From a virus: a DNA stretch of 55,336 bases. The notes beneath the pieces were generated by a model. It searched no databases and was not told the origin of the DNA. It saw only the letters and a program-made list of their open reading frames with translations. Made by a program: the position numbers and the translations under genes. Positions 39,001 through 48,007 of the stretch are shown here, piece after piece (positions within the stretch are counted from its first letter, which is position 1; every line of letters starts with the position of its first letter). The stretch lies in IMG/VR virus record IMGVR_UViG_3300017917_004192, positions 1-55,336 of that record; one strand, written 5' to 3'.

Positions 39001-42000
39001 AATAATATAATCGCCAATATACTCACTATTAACAAAGTTAATTTCAGAATAATTTCTAACCTCCTTATCTGCAGTAGAAATATATCCAGATTTTTCTAAA
39101 GAATAATATAATCTATTTGGCAATTCTTCACTATAGTTCAGCGTCAACGATGCATTAGTAGATACTCCTACTGTTCCAACTCCAGATATTGAAAATGTGC
39201 TTGTAGATCCTGTAGATACAAATTCATCAGCAAAATTTTCATCATAGTATAATTTGAAATTAAATCCAGATAATGAAGTATCAGAAAGGTTGAAAACTAA
39301 GTTATTATTTCTAATAATATTGATCTTAGGGTTGATTTGGGAAATTTTTTGATTAGTTGCTCCAACATCATTAATATCTGTAACTGTTGGTGGAACTGTA
39401 ACGGAGTCTATATAAGTTTCGCACAATTTTATTCTATTATTGTCTACTTTATAGACAAAATAAAATCCAGTAGATAATCCAGATGCAACCAAACCACTTG
39501 AAGAGTAAAGTATTTTATCCCCGGTATTTAAATTATGTGAATTGATGGTAATTGTATTTGTTACTGTATTAATTCCAGATGAAGTAAAATCTATAGGATT
39601 GATTAATAATTTTTCTCTTGTAGAATCATATTTAACGTATATTGAAATAGAAGTTCCGATCCCAACAGAAATGTTGGGTTGTACATTTAGATTGATTAAA
39701 TCCCCGGAATAAAGATTGTGTGAAGTCGATACTGATACTGTAGACTTAACTCGATCTACATTACCAGTTATTTGAGCATAATTTGAAGATATTGAATATT
39801 GAAAATCATCTGTTCCATTATTTTGAAAAAATACACCATTGGATGTTGTTGTTAATCCAACTTGCGTTACTATTCCAATATAATCTTTTGATTTTTTAAT
39901 GATATAAACTTTTTGTTCATTTCCACTTATAGGGAGATTATATGTTCCACTTGTTGCTGTATTAGATACTATAATGGGCGATGATGAAGGAGTTTTTTTA
40001 AAAATTACTTCTTGATTTGTCTGGAATGGATGATTTGGTATAAAAATTGATTGAATTGGGGCAGAAATTTGATAACTTCTTGCTCCAACAGTATATGTTA
40101 GTGGAATGGATATCCCTGCAGTAGTTCCAACTCCAACAGATTGCTTTGGATTAAAGTAAACTTTTTGATTTAATTTGGAATCAAAATAATCAATTTTATA
40201 ATCGAATGTAAATGAATCTGGAATAAAATTAACCGTAGTAGTTGCAGTATGTGCCAGTCCAGTAGTTTCTCTAACTACTCTGATAACATTTACATCATTA
40301 AAGATGTTTAAGACAGATAATGTTTCTCCTTCAACTATAATACTACTTCCGATTGAAATATTATTTGGTAGTGTTGAAACATACACATCGGTTATAATTC
40401 CAGCTAAAGAATATGCAGGCATATCTTTAGTTAACACCGATTTATAGGAAGTAACTCCAACTTGGTGTAAACCATTAAGTTGGCTTAATGATGTTGAGAA
40501 TCCAGAAATTATCACTCCATCAAGATTTTCTATATTATGTTGAGGTGGAATTAAAACTTGTATTTGATTTCCATTTTTCCAAGTAAAAATAGAATCTTGA
40601 TACGTCGTTACCGAGGTTTGTAATTTGACAATATCTTTTCCTTTTATTTTAGAAACTTTAGCAATTATTCCACCACCACCAGTTTCACTTTCATCAAAAA
40701 TTAAACTATCTCCAACTTTATAATCGGAACCTCCTTCAATAATATCAAACTTAGATATACCTCCAGAAATAACAGATTCTACGGAAGTCTTTTGATTTAT
40801 GATTTCACTTGATTCGATAATAAAATCATTTCCCCCATACTTATCATTGACTTTATATGGGAATGTATTTCTAACTAATTTTGAATTATTGAGATCGAAT
40901 GATTGATCTAAGTATGCATTTTCTGGTATAAATTTAGATCTATAGTAATTTCCAACAAAATATGGGAACTTTCCAACTAAATTTCCAAAAATATCAAAAT
41001 CTGATGTTGCAAAGTATGCATAAACACCATTAGGAAATTCTGGAGTTATGCAAAATCTACCGTTGTACTGATCAAGATCTCCAGAATTAGAGAAAATATA
41101 ATCATCGATAAAAAACCCATCAATAAATCCAGATGGTCTATTTACAATATTGCTAATATTTAACGAGTATCCAGATACAAGTCTTTTAATTTCTGAATTT
41201 TTATTACCTGCATTAGAATAACCATATGCCCCATATATTGGATTCCCATCATAAGCCCATCCAATAATTGGAGAATGATTTGTTCCATCATCATTAAATT
41301 CTGTTTGTAAACTTTCAGAATAACCAGAAATAAAATATTGTAAATTATTGTTAGAATTAATTAAAATCTCATTAGATGGTTTTCTAGTTTCACTAATAGA
41401 ATCTTCAACCCCGTAAAAAATATTATTGTTTATTTCTAAAGATCTAATATGAGGGTCAAATATAGCACCAGTTCCAGATGATTCTACTTTTATTTTTGTA
41501 TTTGAATCATATCCAAGACCAGAACTTATGATTACTACGTCTACTATCTTGTTATTTTCAACAACAGGTCTTAATACACATCCACTTCCAGAACCAATTA
41601 CATTTAAGTTTGGAGTTGAATAATACTCAATACCACCATATTGAACGTTTACATCGATAACTTTTCCACCAATAACAATTGGTGATAATTGTGCATCTTT
41701 ACCATTTTTAATTGTTATTTTTGGTTTTTTATGCAAATTTATAATGGTAGATCCATAGTCACTACCACTATTATAAACATAAGTTCCAACTATTGATCCC
41801 CTAACCACTGGATATGCATCAATTGATGTAGTATTGGAAGTACTACCTATTCCGGAAGATGTATAGTTAACTTTAACACTAATTTCCGGATAATTGAAAA
41901 TTTGATATCCTGATCCAGTATTAGTAAATTTTAAGTATTTTTCTCTTTGATAATTTGTTATATCTGTACCACCAATACCGGCATCACATAATCTAAATGA

Positions 42001-44961
42001 ATTATTATCAATCTTTAAAATATAATATTGATTATTTGTGGATAATCCACTTATTGTTGCAGTCTCATAATTATATGTTACTAATTCCCCATGATTAAAT
42101 CCATGATTTTCAAAATTAATTGTACTATTGATTGTTGAAATTCCAGCAGAATTTACTCGCAATTTTCTATTTTGATAACCAATTCCACCATTTAAGACTT
42201 TAATGTCAGTCAGTATTTTTTTAGGTTCTGTTTCAAACTTATGAACTCCTGAAGTTCCTACAGTAGTAAACCCAACAGTATTAATACCAGATCTATAATC
42301 ACTTAATCTCTCATAAATTTGAATAGTTGAGTCATTAATGTACTTTACATAATACAATGCACCAGTTTTTAATGTTCTTCCCTGATCAGTATTATTTGAA
42401 TTAAATGTTCCGATACCTAAGGGTGAATTATTTTCCGAATCATAGTAAATTGATTGTCCATCGTTAAGATAGTGGGGAGATGAAAATGTAATAGTTTCAT
42501 TAGTTATATCAACTCCACCACCATTTGCAATTTGTTTAGCATCAAATTTTATTTCTCTTCTTCTAATTTCTGTAATTGGTTGAAATGAAGCACCTCTACC
42601 ATTACCTCCTGTAACTGCGATTGATACAATTGTATCTAAACTAAATTCTTGAGGATCAACAAATATCTTTTCAATTGTTCCACTAACAATAGGTTGAATA
42701 GATGCAATTCCCGAAGAAACTTGCAGTATTGGTGGATTAATTACGTCATAATTTTTTCCTCCGTTTAAAACATTTACCGATTTTAATGGTCCATAGTAAA
42801 TATTTTGATTTGATTTATAACTTGCTAATTCAACACCGTTAATTAACATTCCAATTGAACCTGGGATTGTCAAATCCGATTTTCCATCTGCAATATTATT
42901 AACAATAGGAAACTTTCTTAAAATCTTTTGGGCAGAAATAGTATTTGTATTTTGACTATTTAAAATGAATAAGTGGTCTCCAGTAGTTAATTCACCAAAA
43001 GAAACATAGCTTCCAGAACCAATAAATGATCTAGATGCATATAATCTAATTTGTCTTTTATCAGCGAGAACTTCGGCATAATAAATTCCTCTAGATAATC
43101 CGAAAATTGGAGTATTTTCTGGATTATAAAAAATTTCTGCTCCGTTTAAAAACGAAACTTTTTCTGAAAAATTAATAGTGGTATATAAATTAGTTTCGTT
43201 ATTATAATCTGAAACTGATGATGCCTTATATCCAAAAGTATTTTTTGATATTACATAAGATGGTAAAGAATTTGATGCAACATATCCATAATTGTCTTCA
43301 CCATCAAAATAAACATTTTGAACATCTGCAAATAAAGAATTAAATTCTAATGGAGTTATATTTGTAGATGTGGAAGATGTCTTTAATATCCTTCTAAGGT
43401 CATAATCTTTATTCTGATTTAGAATAAAACTTCCGGAGGTTGTAACTTGCCTATCGGTTATTTCCGAAACACTCAAATCTGTAGCAACTACAAATTCGGT
43501 ATTTCTTTCTAAAATTTCGATTTTATCACCAATCTTTAGACTAGATTTATCAATATCCCCACTTAAAAATATTTGAGATATTGATCCCTCGTCAAAAGTT
43601 GATATTTGATATCTTGAACTAGTATTATAAATCCAACTATTCGCAAAAATTTGTTTATTTGATGGATTTGTTGTTGGGTTTTCTACTACATCACCCAGAT
43701 GTTTAATTCCTATGCGCTCATTTTCATCAACTGAAGTTAGTTGTAATGTTGAGGAAAAATTCGATAAAACACCAGTCAGTCTCAATTCTACTTTTTTAGT
43801 TAAATCGCCATTTTCATAACCATAATATGTTTCATCTGAACGAACAATGCTAGTTTTTGGGACAGTTGTTCCAATACCAGTACATCCAAAAAATTGGTTT
43901 ATACTTTTACTAGTATACTGTGCAATATTATCACCGAGATAAATTGTTCCAGTTTGCCCAAAACCAATTGTAGAATCTACTGTTATAATATTTGCATTTG
44001 GTTCTACCTGTTCTATAACTCTAGTGCTACCAGTAATATTAAAAGTTCCTGTAATTGTTGGGAATGAGTCATCATACCCAACAAAAACAAACAATTTGTA
44101 GTAATTTTTTCCACCTCTTCTTATAACCTCAACTTCGGATACTGATGCTGTAGTATTTTCGTCAGTAGACTTTTTAATCGTTTGCCCAACTAATAGAGAG
44201 GGATCGCCAGAAATTCTTTCTGCGACCATTACTTCTCTTTGAACAAATTGTGCAGAAGATGGTTTAATTAAAAATTGTTCTAAGTCAATTACTTTTGGTT
44301 TCTCTCCATATAAAACGTTAAATAAAATTCTAAATGATTCGTCAGTCCCTTTAGTTTGATATAGAGTTTTTGATTCTTTTATGAAATTTCCTACGTTCAA
44401 ATCAGAAACGAAATTTTTATCTTCAAAACCTGGAGTAAGGCTATATTTTAATTTTTTATAAAATTCCTGTAAAAACTGAGAACTTAAATTTATTACCTTT
44501 GCATTATTGGAATGAAAAGATGCCGAAGTTTCGGAAAAAACTAACTCTTCTGAGTTTAAATCTTTGTGGTAACTAGTAATCCCACTAAATCCACGAATAC
44601 ATCCGGTAAATGTATTTGTTGTAAGTCCGGTGTAGGTAATTATTTCATCATCAATCTTTAATAAACCATATGTTGGGGGAAATCCTTTCGTTGAAGTAAC
44701 CGTTACAATACCGGCAGAAGATGAAATATCTGTCGTTAATACAGTAGATCCAACTATTACTTCGGGTATTAGATTATCTAAATTTAAGTATTGGTCTAAA
44801 TTTTCAGAAATATCTACTGGACCACCTTGATATTCCTGAGAAATATAATACTGCTTTAAAAATTCTGCCGTTTTTGGACTTTCATCTAAAATAAATTCTG
44901 GTAATTGGTTTCCAATTATTTGTTGAACTTTTACCCTTGAGTCAAAACCAGTTTGTATCAT
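33040..44961 (-). CDS. gp7: Giant baseplate wedge protein gp7 (3,973 residues)
   Basis: Its position between gp6 and gp8 and a homologous block identify it. Residues 201-262 (YQTKGTDESFRILFNVLYGE, then LLVGQTIK) parallel the C-terminal part of T4 gp7 (YSTKGIEASYKFLFKVLYNE, DLVGQTIY). Here that block is N-terminal, and about 3,700 further residues follow, while T4 gp7 is 1,032 in total. Near residue 1230 is a YHYH-type motif (GWAYDGNPIYGAYGYSN). Numerous GxGY beta-repeats occur, especially in the last 500 residues, together with an FINGILQEPKYAYQFNGG module. The frame is open throughout. It probably forms the wedge core plus large outward extensions. Confidence 0.85.
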   Translation of the reverse strand: MIQTGFDSRVKVQQIIGNQLPEFILDESPKTAEFLKQYYISQEYQGGPVDISENLDQYLNLDNLIPEVIVGSTVLTTDISSSAGIVTVTSTKGFPPTYGLLKIDDEIITYTGLTTNTFTGCIRGFSGITSYHKDLNSEELVFSETSASFHSNNAKVINLSSQFLQEFYKKLKYSLTPGFEDKNFVSDLNVGNFIKESKTLYQTKGTDESFRILFNVLYGEKPKVIDLEQFLIKPSSAQFVQREVMVAERISGDPSLLVGQTIKKSTDENTTASVSEVEVIRRGGKNYYKLFVFVGYDDSFPTITGTFNITGSTRVIEQVEPNANIITVDSTIGFGQTGTIYLGDNIAQYTSKSINQFFGCTGIGTTVPKTSIVRSDETYYGYENGDLTKKVELRLTGVLSNFSSTLQLTSVDENERIGIKHLGDVVENPTTNPSNKQIFANSWIYNTSSRYQISTFDEGSISQIFLSGDIDKSSLKIGDKIEILERNTEFVVATDLSVSEITDRQVTTSGSFILNQNKDYDLRRILKTSSTSTNITPLEFNSLFADVQNVYFDGEDNYGYVASNSLPSYVISKNTFGYKASSVSDYNNETNLYTTINFSEKVSFLNGAEIFYNPENTPIFGLSRGIYYAEVLADKRQIRLYASRSFIGSGSYVSFGELTTGDHLFILNSQNTNTISAQKILRKFPIVNNIADGKSDLTIPGSIGMLINGVELASYKSNQNIYYGPLKSVNVLNGGKNYDVINPPILQVSSGIASIQPIVSGTIEKIFVDPQEFSLDTIVSIAVTGGNGRGASFQPITEIRRREIKFDAKQIANGGGVDITNETITFSSPHYLNDGQSIYYDSENNSPLGIGTFNSNNTDQGRTLKTGALYYVKYINDSTIQIYERLSDYRSGINTVGFTTVGTSGVHKFETEPKKILTDIKVLNGGIGYQNRKLRVNSAGISTINSTINFENHGFNHGELVTYNYETATISGLSTNNQYYILKIDNNSFRLCDAGIGGTDITNYQREKYLKFTNTGSGYQIFNYPEISVKVNYTSSGIGSTSNTTSIDAYPVVRGSIVGTYVYNSGSDYGSTIINLHKKPKITIKNGKDAQLSPIVIGGKVIDVNVQYGGIEYYSTPNLNVIGSGSGCVLRPVVENNKIVDVVIISSGLGYDSNTKIKVESSGTGAIFDPHIRSLEINNNIFYGVEDSISETRKPSNEILINSNNNLQYFISGYSESLQTEFNDDGTNHSPIIGWAYDGNPIYGAYGYSNAGNKNSEIKRLVSGYSLNISNIVNRPSGFIDGFFIDDYIFSNSGDLDQYNGRFCITPEFPNGVYAYFATSDFDIFGNLVGKFPYFVGNYYRSKFIPENAYLDQSFDLNNSKLVRNTFPYKVNDKYGGNDFIIESSEIINQKTSVESVISGGISKFDIIEGGSDYKVGDSLIFDESETGGGGIIAKVSKIKGKDIVKLQTSVTTYQDSIFTWKNGNQIQVLIPPQHNIENLDGVIISGFSTSLSQLNGLHQVGVTSYKSVLTKDMPAYSLAGIITDVYVSTLPNNISIGSSIIVEGETLSVLNIFNDVNVIRVVRETTGLAHTATTTVNFIPDSFTFDYKIDYFDSKLNQKVYFNPKQSVGVGTTAGISIPLTYTVGARSYQISAPIQSIFIPNHPFQTNQEVIFKKTPSSSPIIVSNTATSGTYNLPISGNEQKVYIIKKSKDYIGIVTQVGLTTTSNGVFFQNNGTDDFQYSISSNYAQITGNVDRVKSTVSVSTSHNLYSGDLINLNVQPNISVGIGTSISIYVKYDSTREKLLINPIDFTSSGINTVTNTITINSHNLNTGDKILYSSSGLVASGLSTGFYFVYKVDNNRIKLCETYIDSVTVPPTVTDINDVGATNQKISQINPKINIIRNNNLVFNLSDTSLSGFNFKLYYDENFADEFVSTGSTSTFSISGVGTVGVSTNASLTLNYSEELPNRLYYSLEKSGYISTADKEVRNYSEINFVNSEYIGDYIISGVGTTTFNIVLDNVPEKLSYNQSECSTLEYYTNSNTSSGPIKNIQLISGGNGFKKLPIFAGSNSENGRSAYIICKSDSIGKINQTKILNEGFEYPSDKTLNPKADIPKTLILSSSNTISNISVLNSGKNYTYAPNLVVVNSDTGQKIDSGFLSANLFGNGIVSVDIINEPKGLPSKSVKIKSINNTNGVGIQTISTSNSGIATCVLVTPLSGFSIEPFGIGDKIFVEGIQQYGSDGDGFNSENYGYEFFTVINYTNIGTNEPRELTFSVAGFTTNPGIAKTSQESYGSIVNYKNYPEFEVEQKLSSFIIGEYLSVLVSGEFENTDLKVVQFNDTNIKIEGTYKLVKNDIIRGNQSESIGTINSIIENYGEFEVSYSSRQKIGWIDNVGILDDDIQVISNNDYYQNLSYSLKSSQTWENIVSSVNGILHPIGLKNFADTEVISSSTVGVGSTPTEYTTTIYDIIDENRIDTINNFDLVLDTDLTAENLAKSVKFKNRRLTDYIQCRTNRVLEVDDISPLFLSSEIDSQLNSNIFNIIPSKKYNRFLVQVSNPLLNEIQFTELVSINDISNTFTLEKGSISNKSYPIADIYGYIDEEVGNSYLKFVPSEVYNRDYKIKVLSNTFDNYQTGIGTYSIGFVNLINSNLSVGIGSSSTIVSAPIGNLQSIFSNVHIIDNTTNKMNYVELFVDHDGTNTNISEYYFDSDSEFSSNFIGSFSASISNNILSLNYTNTTNNQIILRSRNVGFGSTSIGISTYRFKSLGQPDGNELTVNYSSNYSKVSTSSTIFSLNKSDFSSAKSTIRVSIGQTSALHQVMMMHDDTNVYTLQYPFLSVGSTSGIGTFGGEYVGSSLVLKFYPSPEISGTFTVLSFNESFYKELDIVNIPQNLTYANITESVNSQTYYSINSPDRNRLNFNLNYKDIPIFEKTFNPIDTNVLNYSTGEFKISNHFFSTGEELIYTPSSSFTGIGATSVGIGSTLNSSGIVTDRLPSTVFAIKVNNDIFKLSTRKDYAQAGIYVTFTSVGEGNAHKLEMAKKNEKSIITISNLIQHPISYSLVSHNLNTGGQIGTASTIFALTGISSITTKNLLKIDNEYMQVLNVGFATTSSGPISFAGTFPLVEVKRGYVGSSAATHADGTVAYVYGGSFNISGNKIYFTEAPRGKFIDDDTLDNLLPSRSYFSGRVFLKNDYTSNQIYDDLSNKFTGIGQTYTLTSQGINTVGLTSIGGNGIILINGIFQTPTTQNNTNNNYVIRENTNLGISSIVFSGITSSNGSVVISDYDINRNQLPRGGIIVSLGSTPGLGFAPLVGASVTAIVSGGSIISVGVGTSGNYGSGYRNPVSIAVTESGHTGTAATITAIVGAGGTLSFNIVGGGTGYTNPTINISSPIYENLPVTGVSRLGIGSTTDTGIGLLLNVEVGASSTVGVGSTLFEVTSFKITRPGYGFKNGDVIKPVGLVTAKGLSSPLSDFTLTVLDTFTDSFSAWQFGELDYIDSISSLQNGTRRRFPLNYNGQLLSFEKDSSNSDSQVIDFDSLLVIFINGILQEPKYAYQFNGGTSFTFTSPPKTEDNVAIFFYRGSSQDSQSVDIYETLKEGDEIQIFNSNILPGITTTQDPRIITNIKKSDAIDTNVYGGQGTDATNYKPVSWIRQKVDRFVDGRIISKSRDSIEPQIYPTAKIIRNLGYTDTDLFVDDSRFFNYENDPSVDFKALIVSGGADPVSAGVSAIVSAAGTIQSLSITNPGNGYTGPSVTVKFAAPLTVGISTLLPMGVGIGIGTTATATITVSAAGTLTTPITITNPGLGYSIGMEPQVIVPLPDPVYETISGVTNIQGFSGSIVGIATTVGIGTNLAIKFTIDSSLSPFTGLSVGYPIYIFNTKVGNGVTSIIDKDSAVVGVGTTFLDNIYYINAFSAATGIITCNIKSNTSVVGIATTGSTIGQFSWGRLSGFTRSSYPISIAVSSYQTDSGLSTFPTIQRRGYGLRNIGGLQKSF

Positions 44962-44962
44962 A

Positions 44963-46888
44963 TTACGACCTCGTTAGTTCCCCGTTCGAATAGCTTGATC
45001 TGTAAGAATCTCTTGAAAATACTACTCCAGATATATCATCACCAGATGCAATAACATCTTTAATCATATTTATTGAACTTTTAGAAACATCAAATGAAAT
45101 ATAAAGATCTTTTAGTCCAATTACATCATTTGATTCTGGGAAAGCTTGAATTTCAATAATATTATCATTTAAAAATGTTGATGTTATATTCATAGTTCCA
45201 AGCATAATTTCGCCAGTTTCATAATTAACTGTACCTGCAGATTGAATCACAATAAGAGTTTTTAGTGACTGCGTAGATCCAACAGATACTGTAATCGGAG
45301 ATTTCTTTACCACAGAAATTACTCCGGTTTTTAGATCTGCATTTGGAACGTCTGTAAGATAAACCAAATCTGGTTCATTAGCAATATTAAATCCTGTAGA
45401 TTTAATATTTTTGCCCGCAGGATTTACATGAAATTTATTACCAAAACAAATTTCATACTGAGTTGGATAATTGATACGTGCTTTCAAATCTCTTCTAATT
45501 CTAACTTTTGTAATATTTGAAGTAACTGAAGTATCAGTATTATCAATAACCTGAAGAACTTTACTATATTTAAATCTACCTCCAAAAGTGTTTAAATTTG
45601 TAGATTGTGAATATGTAGTAAGAGAATTTTTAATTCTTGTTTTTAAGTCTTCAACACTACCTACTTGCGAGTAATTATAATAAATTGAAGAATCAATTTC
45701 TACATATAAAACTTTGAGATCTATAATTTCTGGATTGATTCCGGCAACTGTATATTGTTTTAGTTTGCTTTGAATTTGTTGTTTATCAAAATCAGAAACA
45801 TAAGTTCCATTTTTTGGTTTAATGCTAATTAAAACTTTGCCAAATTGTGGTGGGTCAAGTTCTTCTCCACCAATCACAGAAACTGATTCTGTATTTTCCT
45901 TATAAACCTTTGTTTTAATAATCGACTCATAGTCCCTAGAAGTTACTGCTCTATATTGCGAAGAATACAATCTAGGGGCAAAATATTTAATCGAATCAAT
46001 TCCCTCAATATCGTCACCATTTTGAGATTTTTGATTGGTGGTTACTGTAATTGTATTAGTTGGTATAATTGTATTTCCACTTGCATCTTGTAGTGTTCCT
46101 GCAAATGAAAATGAATCTGCCCCATTTCCATCTTTACCATCAGTAATAATATAAGTTACAGTAATGATTGATCCATTTTCAAGTTTTTTACCAAAATATC
46201 CATCCCCAAAAAGAAGTTGATATTTTTCATCCTGAACTTCTTGAATTAGATAGATCTCAGAAGTTGGTTGAATATCGAAAATATTTTCTACAAGAGAATA
46301 AGATCTTCCTAAACCACTATCACTAGTTCCCTTAACGTAAACTATAATTGTTGAGGTATCAATATAAGAATTATTTAAAACAAATTTTTGATCCAAAGAA
46401 CCATCAACAACAAATTGTTTTCTTAAAAATGTTCCTTCTTTGATTTTAACATTACTGAAAGTTGCTGTCCCATTTACAACATCTGCAGAAATGTTCGTTG
46501 GAGATGAAAAAACATATGATGATCCATCAACACTACCAACACATACCAATCCAGCCTGTAAGGTTAGTGTAGGAGTATTTGCAGAAGTATTTACCGAAAA
46601 CGAAACATCCGCCGTAGAAGCGGTTCTAGAGCGTGGTACATAACCAATATTTCTTGCAAGAGAAACAACATTTTCTCTAACTGATGCAGAATCCAAGAAG
46701 GATTCATTTACGGTCATGTTAGAGTTGAATGCTGTAATATATGTGTTATATGCTAGAGTATCAATAAGAATAGAAAAATTAGACCCCTCAAAGTCAAAAT
46801 CCGTGAATGTAGAATTCGCACGGAGATAATCTTTGATAGAGGTCTTTATTTGATCAAAATCTAAATTGGTAAACTTTGTAAAAGGCAT
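44963..46888 (-). CDS. gp6: Baseplate wedge protein gp6
   Basis: Two copies per wedge form the continuous ring that holds the baseplate together. The 641 residues match T4 gp6 (660). The N-terminus NLDFDQIKTSIKDYL, then FEGSNFSILIDTLAYNTYI and ENVVSLARNIGYVPRSRTAS, is the signature of gp6/gpJ-type baseplate proteins. It is separated from gp25 and gp7 by one base each, so the three are one translation unit. Confidence 0.95.
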   Translation of the reverse strand: MPFTKFTNLDFDQIKTSIKDYLRANSTFTDFDFEGSNFSILIDTLAYNTYITAFNSNMTVNESFLDSASVRENVVSLARNIGYVPRSRTASTADVSFSVNTSANTPTLTLQAGLVCVGSVDGSSYVFSSPTNISADVVNGTATFSNVKIKEGTFLRKQFVVDGSLDQKFVLNNSYIDTSTIIVYVKGTSDSGLGRSYSLVENIFDIQPTSEIYLIQEVQDEKYQLLFGDGYFGKKLENGSIITVTYIITDGKDGNGADSFSFAGTLQDASGNTIIPTNTITVTTNQKSQNGDDIEGIDSIKYFAPRLYSSQYRAVTSRDYESIIKTKVYKENTESVSVIGGEELDPPQFGKVLISIKPKNGTYVSDFDKQQIQSKLKQYTVAGINPEIIDLKVLYVEIDSSIYYNYSQVGSVEDLKTRIKNSLTTYSQSTNLNTFGGRFKYSKVLQVIDNTDTSVTSNITKVRIRRDLKARINYPTQYEICFGNKFHVNPAGKNIKSTGFNIANEPDLVYLTDVPNADLKTGVISVVKKSPITVSVGSTQSLKTLIVIQSAGTVNYETGEIMLGTMNITSTFLNDNIIEIQAFPESNDVIGLKDLYISFDVSKSSINMIKDVIASGDDISGVVFSRDSYRSSYSNGELTRS

Positions 46889-46889
46889 T

Positions 46890-47291
46890 TTATCTCGCTG
46901 CCTCTAATATAAATGAAAATTGCTGCGTTGGAATTTCCTGTCCGATGATGTTAAATGTAACCGTAACTTCAAATTCATTTGTATCTGGTCTTGGTTCAAC
47001 ATCGACAACTACATCATTAACTCTAGGTTCATAGTTTTGAATGCATAAAGTAATTTGGTCTCTTATTGAAGATGCTGTACCATAATCAACAAAATCAAAT
47101 AAAGTAGAGCGAACATTCGAACCGATTGTAGAATTAAAAAATCTTTCGGTAGGAATTGTTTCAACTAGATTGCGAATTGACCTTGTAATTGCATTTTGAT
47201 TTTTCAAAATTGGCAAATCCTTGGTAACAGGATGAGGTTCAAAGGATAAACTAATATCTTTGAAGGATCTAGATATCCTAGTAACTGCCAT
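46890..47291 (-). CDS. gp25: Baseplate wedge protein gp25
   Basis: This 133-residue protein has the gpW/gp25 fold. It initiates sheath polymerisation on the baseplate. Family features are the start ITRSIRNLVETIPTERFFNSTIGSN (residues about 34-58), then LFDFVDYGTASSIRDQI and the beta hairpin NEFEVTVTFNII. The length equals T4 gp25 (132). It follows a pair of near-consensus late boxes and opens the wedge operon. Confidence 0.95.
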   Translation of the reverse strand: MAVTRISRSFKDISLSFEPHPVTKDLPILKNQNAITRSIRNLVETIPTERFFNSTIGSNVRSTLFDFVDYGTASSIRDQITLCIQNYEPRVNDVVVDVEPRPDTNEFEVTVTFNIIGQEIPTQQFSFILEAAR

Positions 47292-47309
47292 CGGACATTA
47301 AAATTTCTT

Positions 47310-47321
47310 TATTTATTTATG
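47310..47321 (-). promoter_or_regulatory. Tandem late promoter boxes upstream of gp25
   Basis: The minus strand carries overlapping CATAAATA (47314-47321) and AATAAATA (47310-47317), each one base off the T4 late consensus, 18-22 bases before the gp25 start. Because gp25, gp6 and gp7 are tightly linked, this would be the promoter of the wedge genes. Confidence 0.65.
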
Positions 47322-47322
47322 T

Positions 47323-47565
47323 TCATTCCCAAGGAGATCCATATGTTGGTTCTGTTCCATAAGACCAATCATCATAGTCTTCATCATTTCTAATTTTTTC
47401 ATGCAACTCAACTTGTTTTTTGAAATCATGCTTTGGTGCTAGGTCGTGCATAACTTCTTGGAGAACTCTTTTTGTGGGTTGATTTTCATAATCTGTGATT
47501 AATTTTGTAGTTCCCCACATCTCTCTCATGTAATTTTTATCTCTATCTACGGGTAAATTGGACAT
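47323..47565 (-). CDS. Hypothetical protein upstream of gp25
   Basis: This is an 80-residue, charged, probably helical protein (VLQEVMHDLAPKHDFKKQVE) with a Tyr/Trp/Asp-rich end DWSYGTEPTYGSPWE. The ribosome-binding site GGAG lies 6 bases before the ATG. I do not recognise a domain. Its stop is close to the gp25 late boxes, so it is separately terminated or read through into gp25. Confidence 0.65.
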   Translation of the reverse strand: MSNLPVDRDKNYMREMWGTTKLITDYENQPTKRVLQEVMHDLAPKHDFKKQVELHEKIRNDEDYDDWSYGTEPTYGSPWE

Positions 47566-47570
47566 TTTAG

Positions 47571-47623
47571 CTCCTGTTTTAGTGAATAAAACAGAACTTT
47601 TATGAAGGAGGTTGCTATCTCCT
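47571..47623 (-). other. Intergenic hairpins between speD and the next gene
   Basis: Two inverted repeats are visible. One is CTGTTTTA/TAAAACAG (about 47571-47591), close to the downstream ribosome-binding site. The other is AGGAG/CTCCT (47606-47623). Neither is followed by a clear T-run, so they may modulate translation or stop some transcripts. I do not call them terminators. Confidence 0.35.
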
Positions 47624-47632
47624 ATTGCCTAT

Positions 47633-47959
47633 TTAACGATATACTTCTCTTAAAGAATAATTATCAGAATTTAGATATTTTAACAACTCTAAAGCGACTA
47701 ATTTGGGATTTCCTTCTCCACATGTATAGATATCAATTGCCAGGCAACCTTCTTCTGGCCAAGTATGGCACGAAACATGACTTTCTGAAAGTGCAATTAC
47801 AATTGTACACCCCTGAGGAATAAAATTGTGCTGATAAATGTTAAGAATTGTCATTCCAGCACGTTTTATTCCAATTTTCATAGCCTTTTGAATGGAATCT
47901 GCATCATTCAAGAGGTTAAATTTAACGTTATACACCTCTAATAAAAGGTGCCTACCCAT
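47633..47959 (-). CDS. speD: S-adenosylmethionine decarboxylase proenzyme SpeD
   Basis: This is a pyruvoyl enzyme that decarboxylates S-adenosylmethionine for polyamine synthesis, known as a host-derived metabolic gene in cyanophages. I chose the ATG at 47959, giving 108 residues starting MGRHLLLEVYNV, over a TTG at 47974. The self-cleavage motif is LSESHVSCHTWPEEG. Cleavage between Glu59 and Ser60 should make the pyruvoyl group. His65 and Cys80 (IYTCGEG) fit the processing and catalytic residues of the small bacterial-type family. All key residues are present. Confidence 0.94.
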   Translation of the reverse strand: MGRHLLLEVYNVKFNLLNDADSIQKAMKIGIKRAGMTILNIYQHNFIPQGCTIVIALSESHVSCHTWPEEGCLAIDIYTCGEGNPKLVALELLKYLNSDNYSLREVYR

Positions 47960-47997
47960 CGAAAAGCGTTCCAATTAAGTTTTTGGGAGTAAAGGTT

Positions 47998-48005
47998 TAT
48001 TTATT
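47998..48005 (-). promoter_or_regulatory. Possible late-type box upstream of speD
   Basis: AATAAATA on the minus strand lies 38 bases before the chosen speD start. It is one base off consensus and also spans the preceding gene's end region, so support is moderate. Confidence 0.4.
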
Positions 48006-48007
48006 AT

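Noticed and set aside
47571-47623. Rho-independent terminator of speD
   Set aside because: Two hairpins are present but neither has a T-run at the right side, so I list them only as hairpins.
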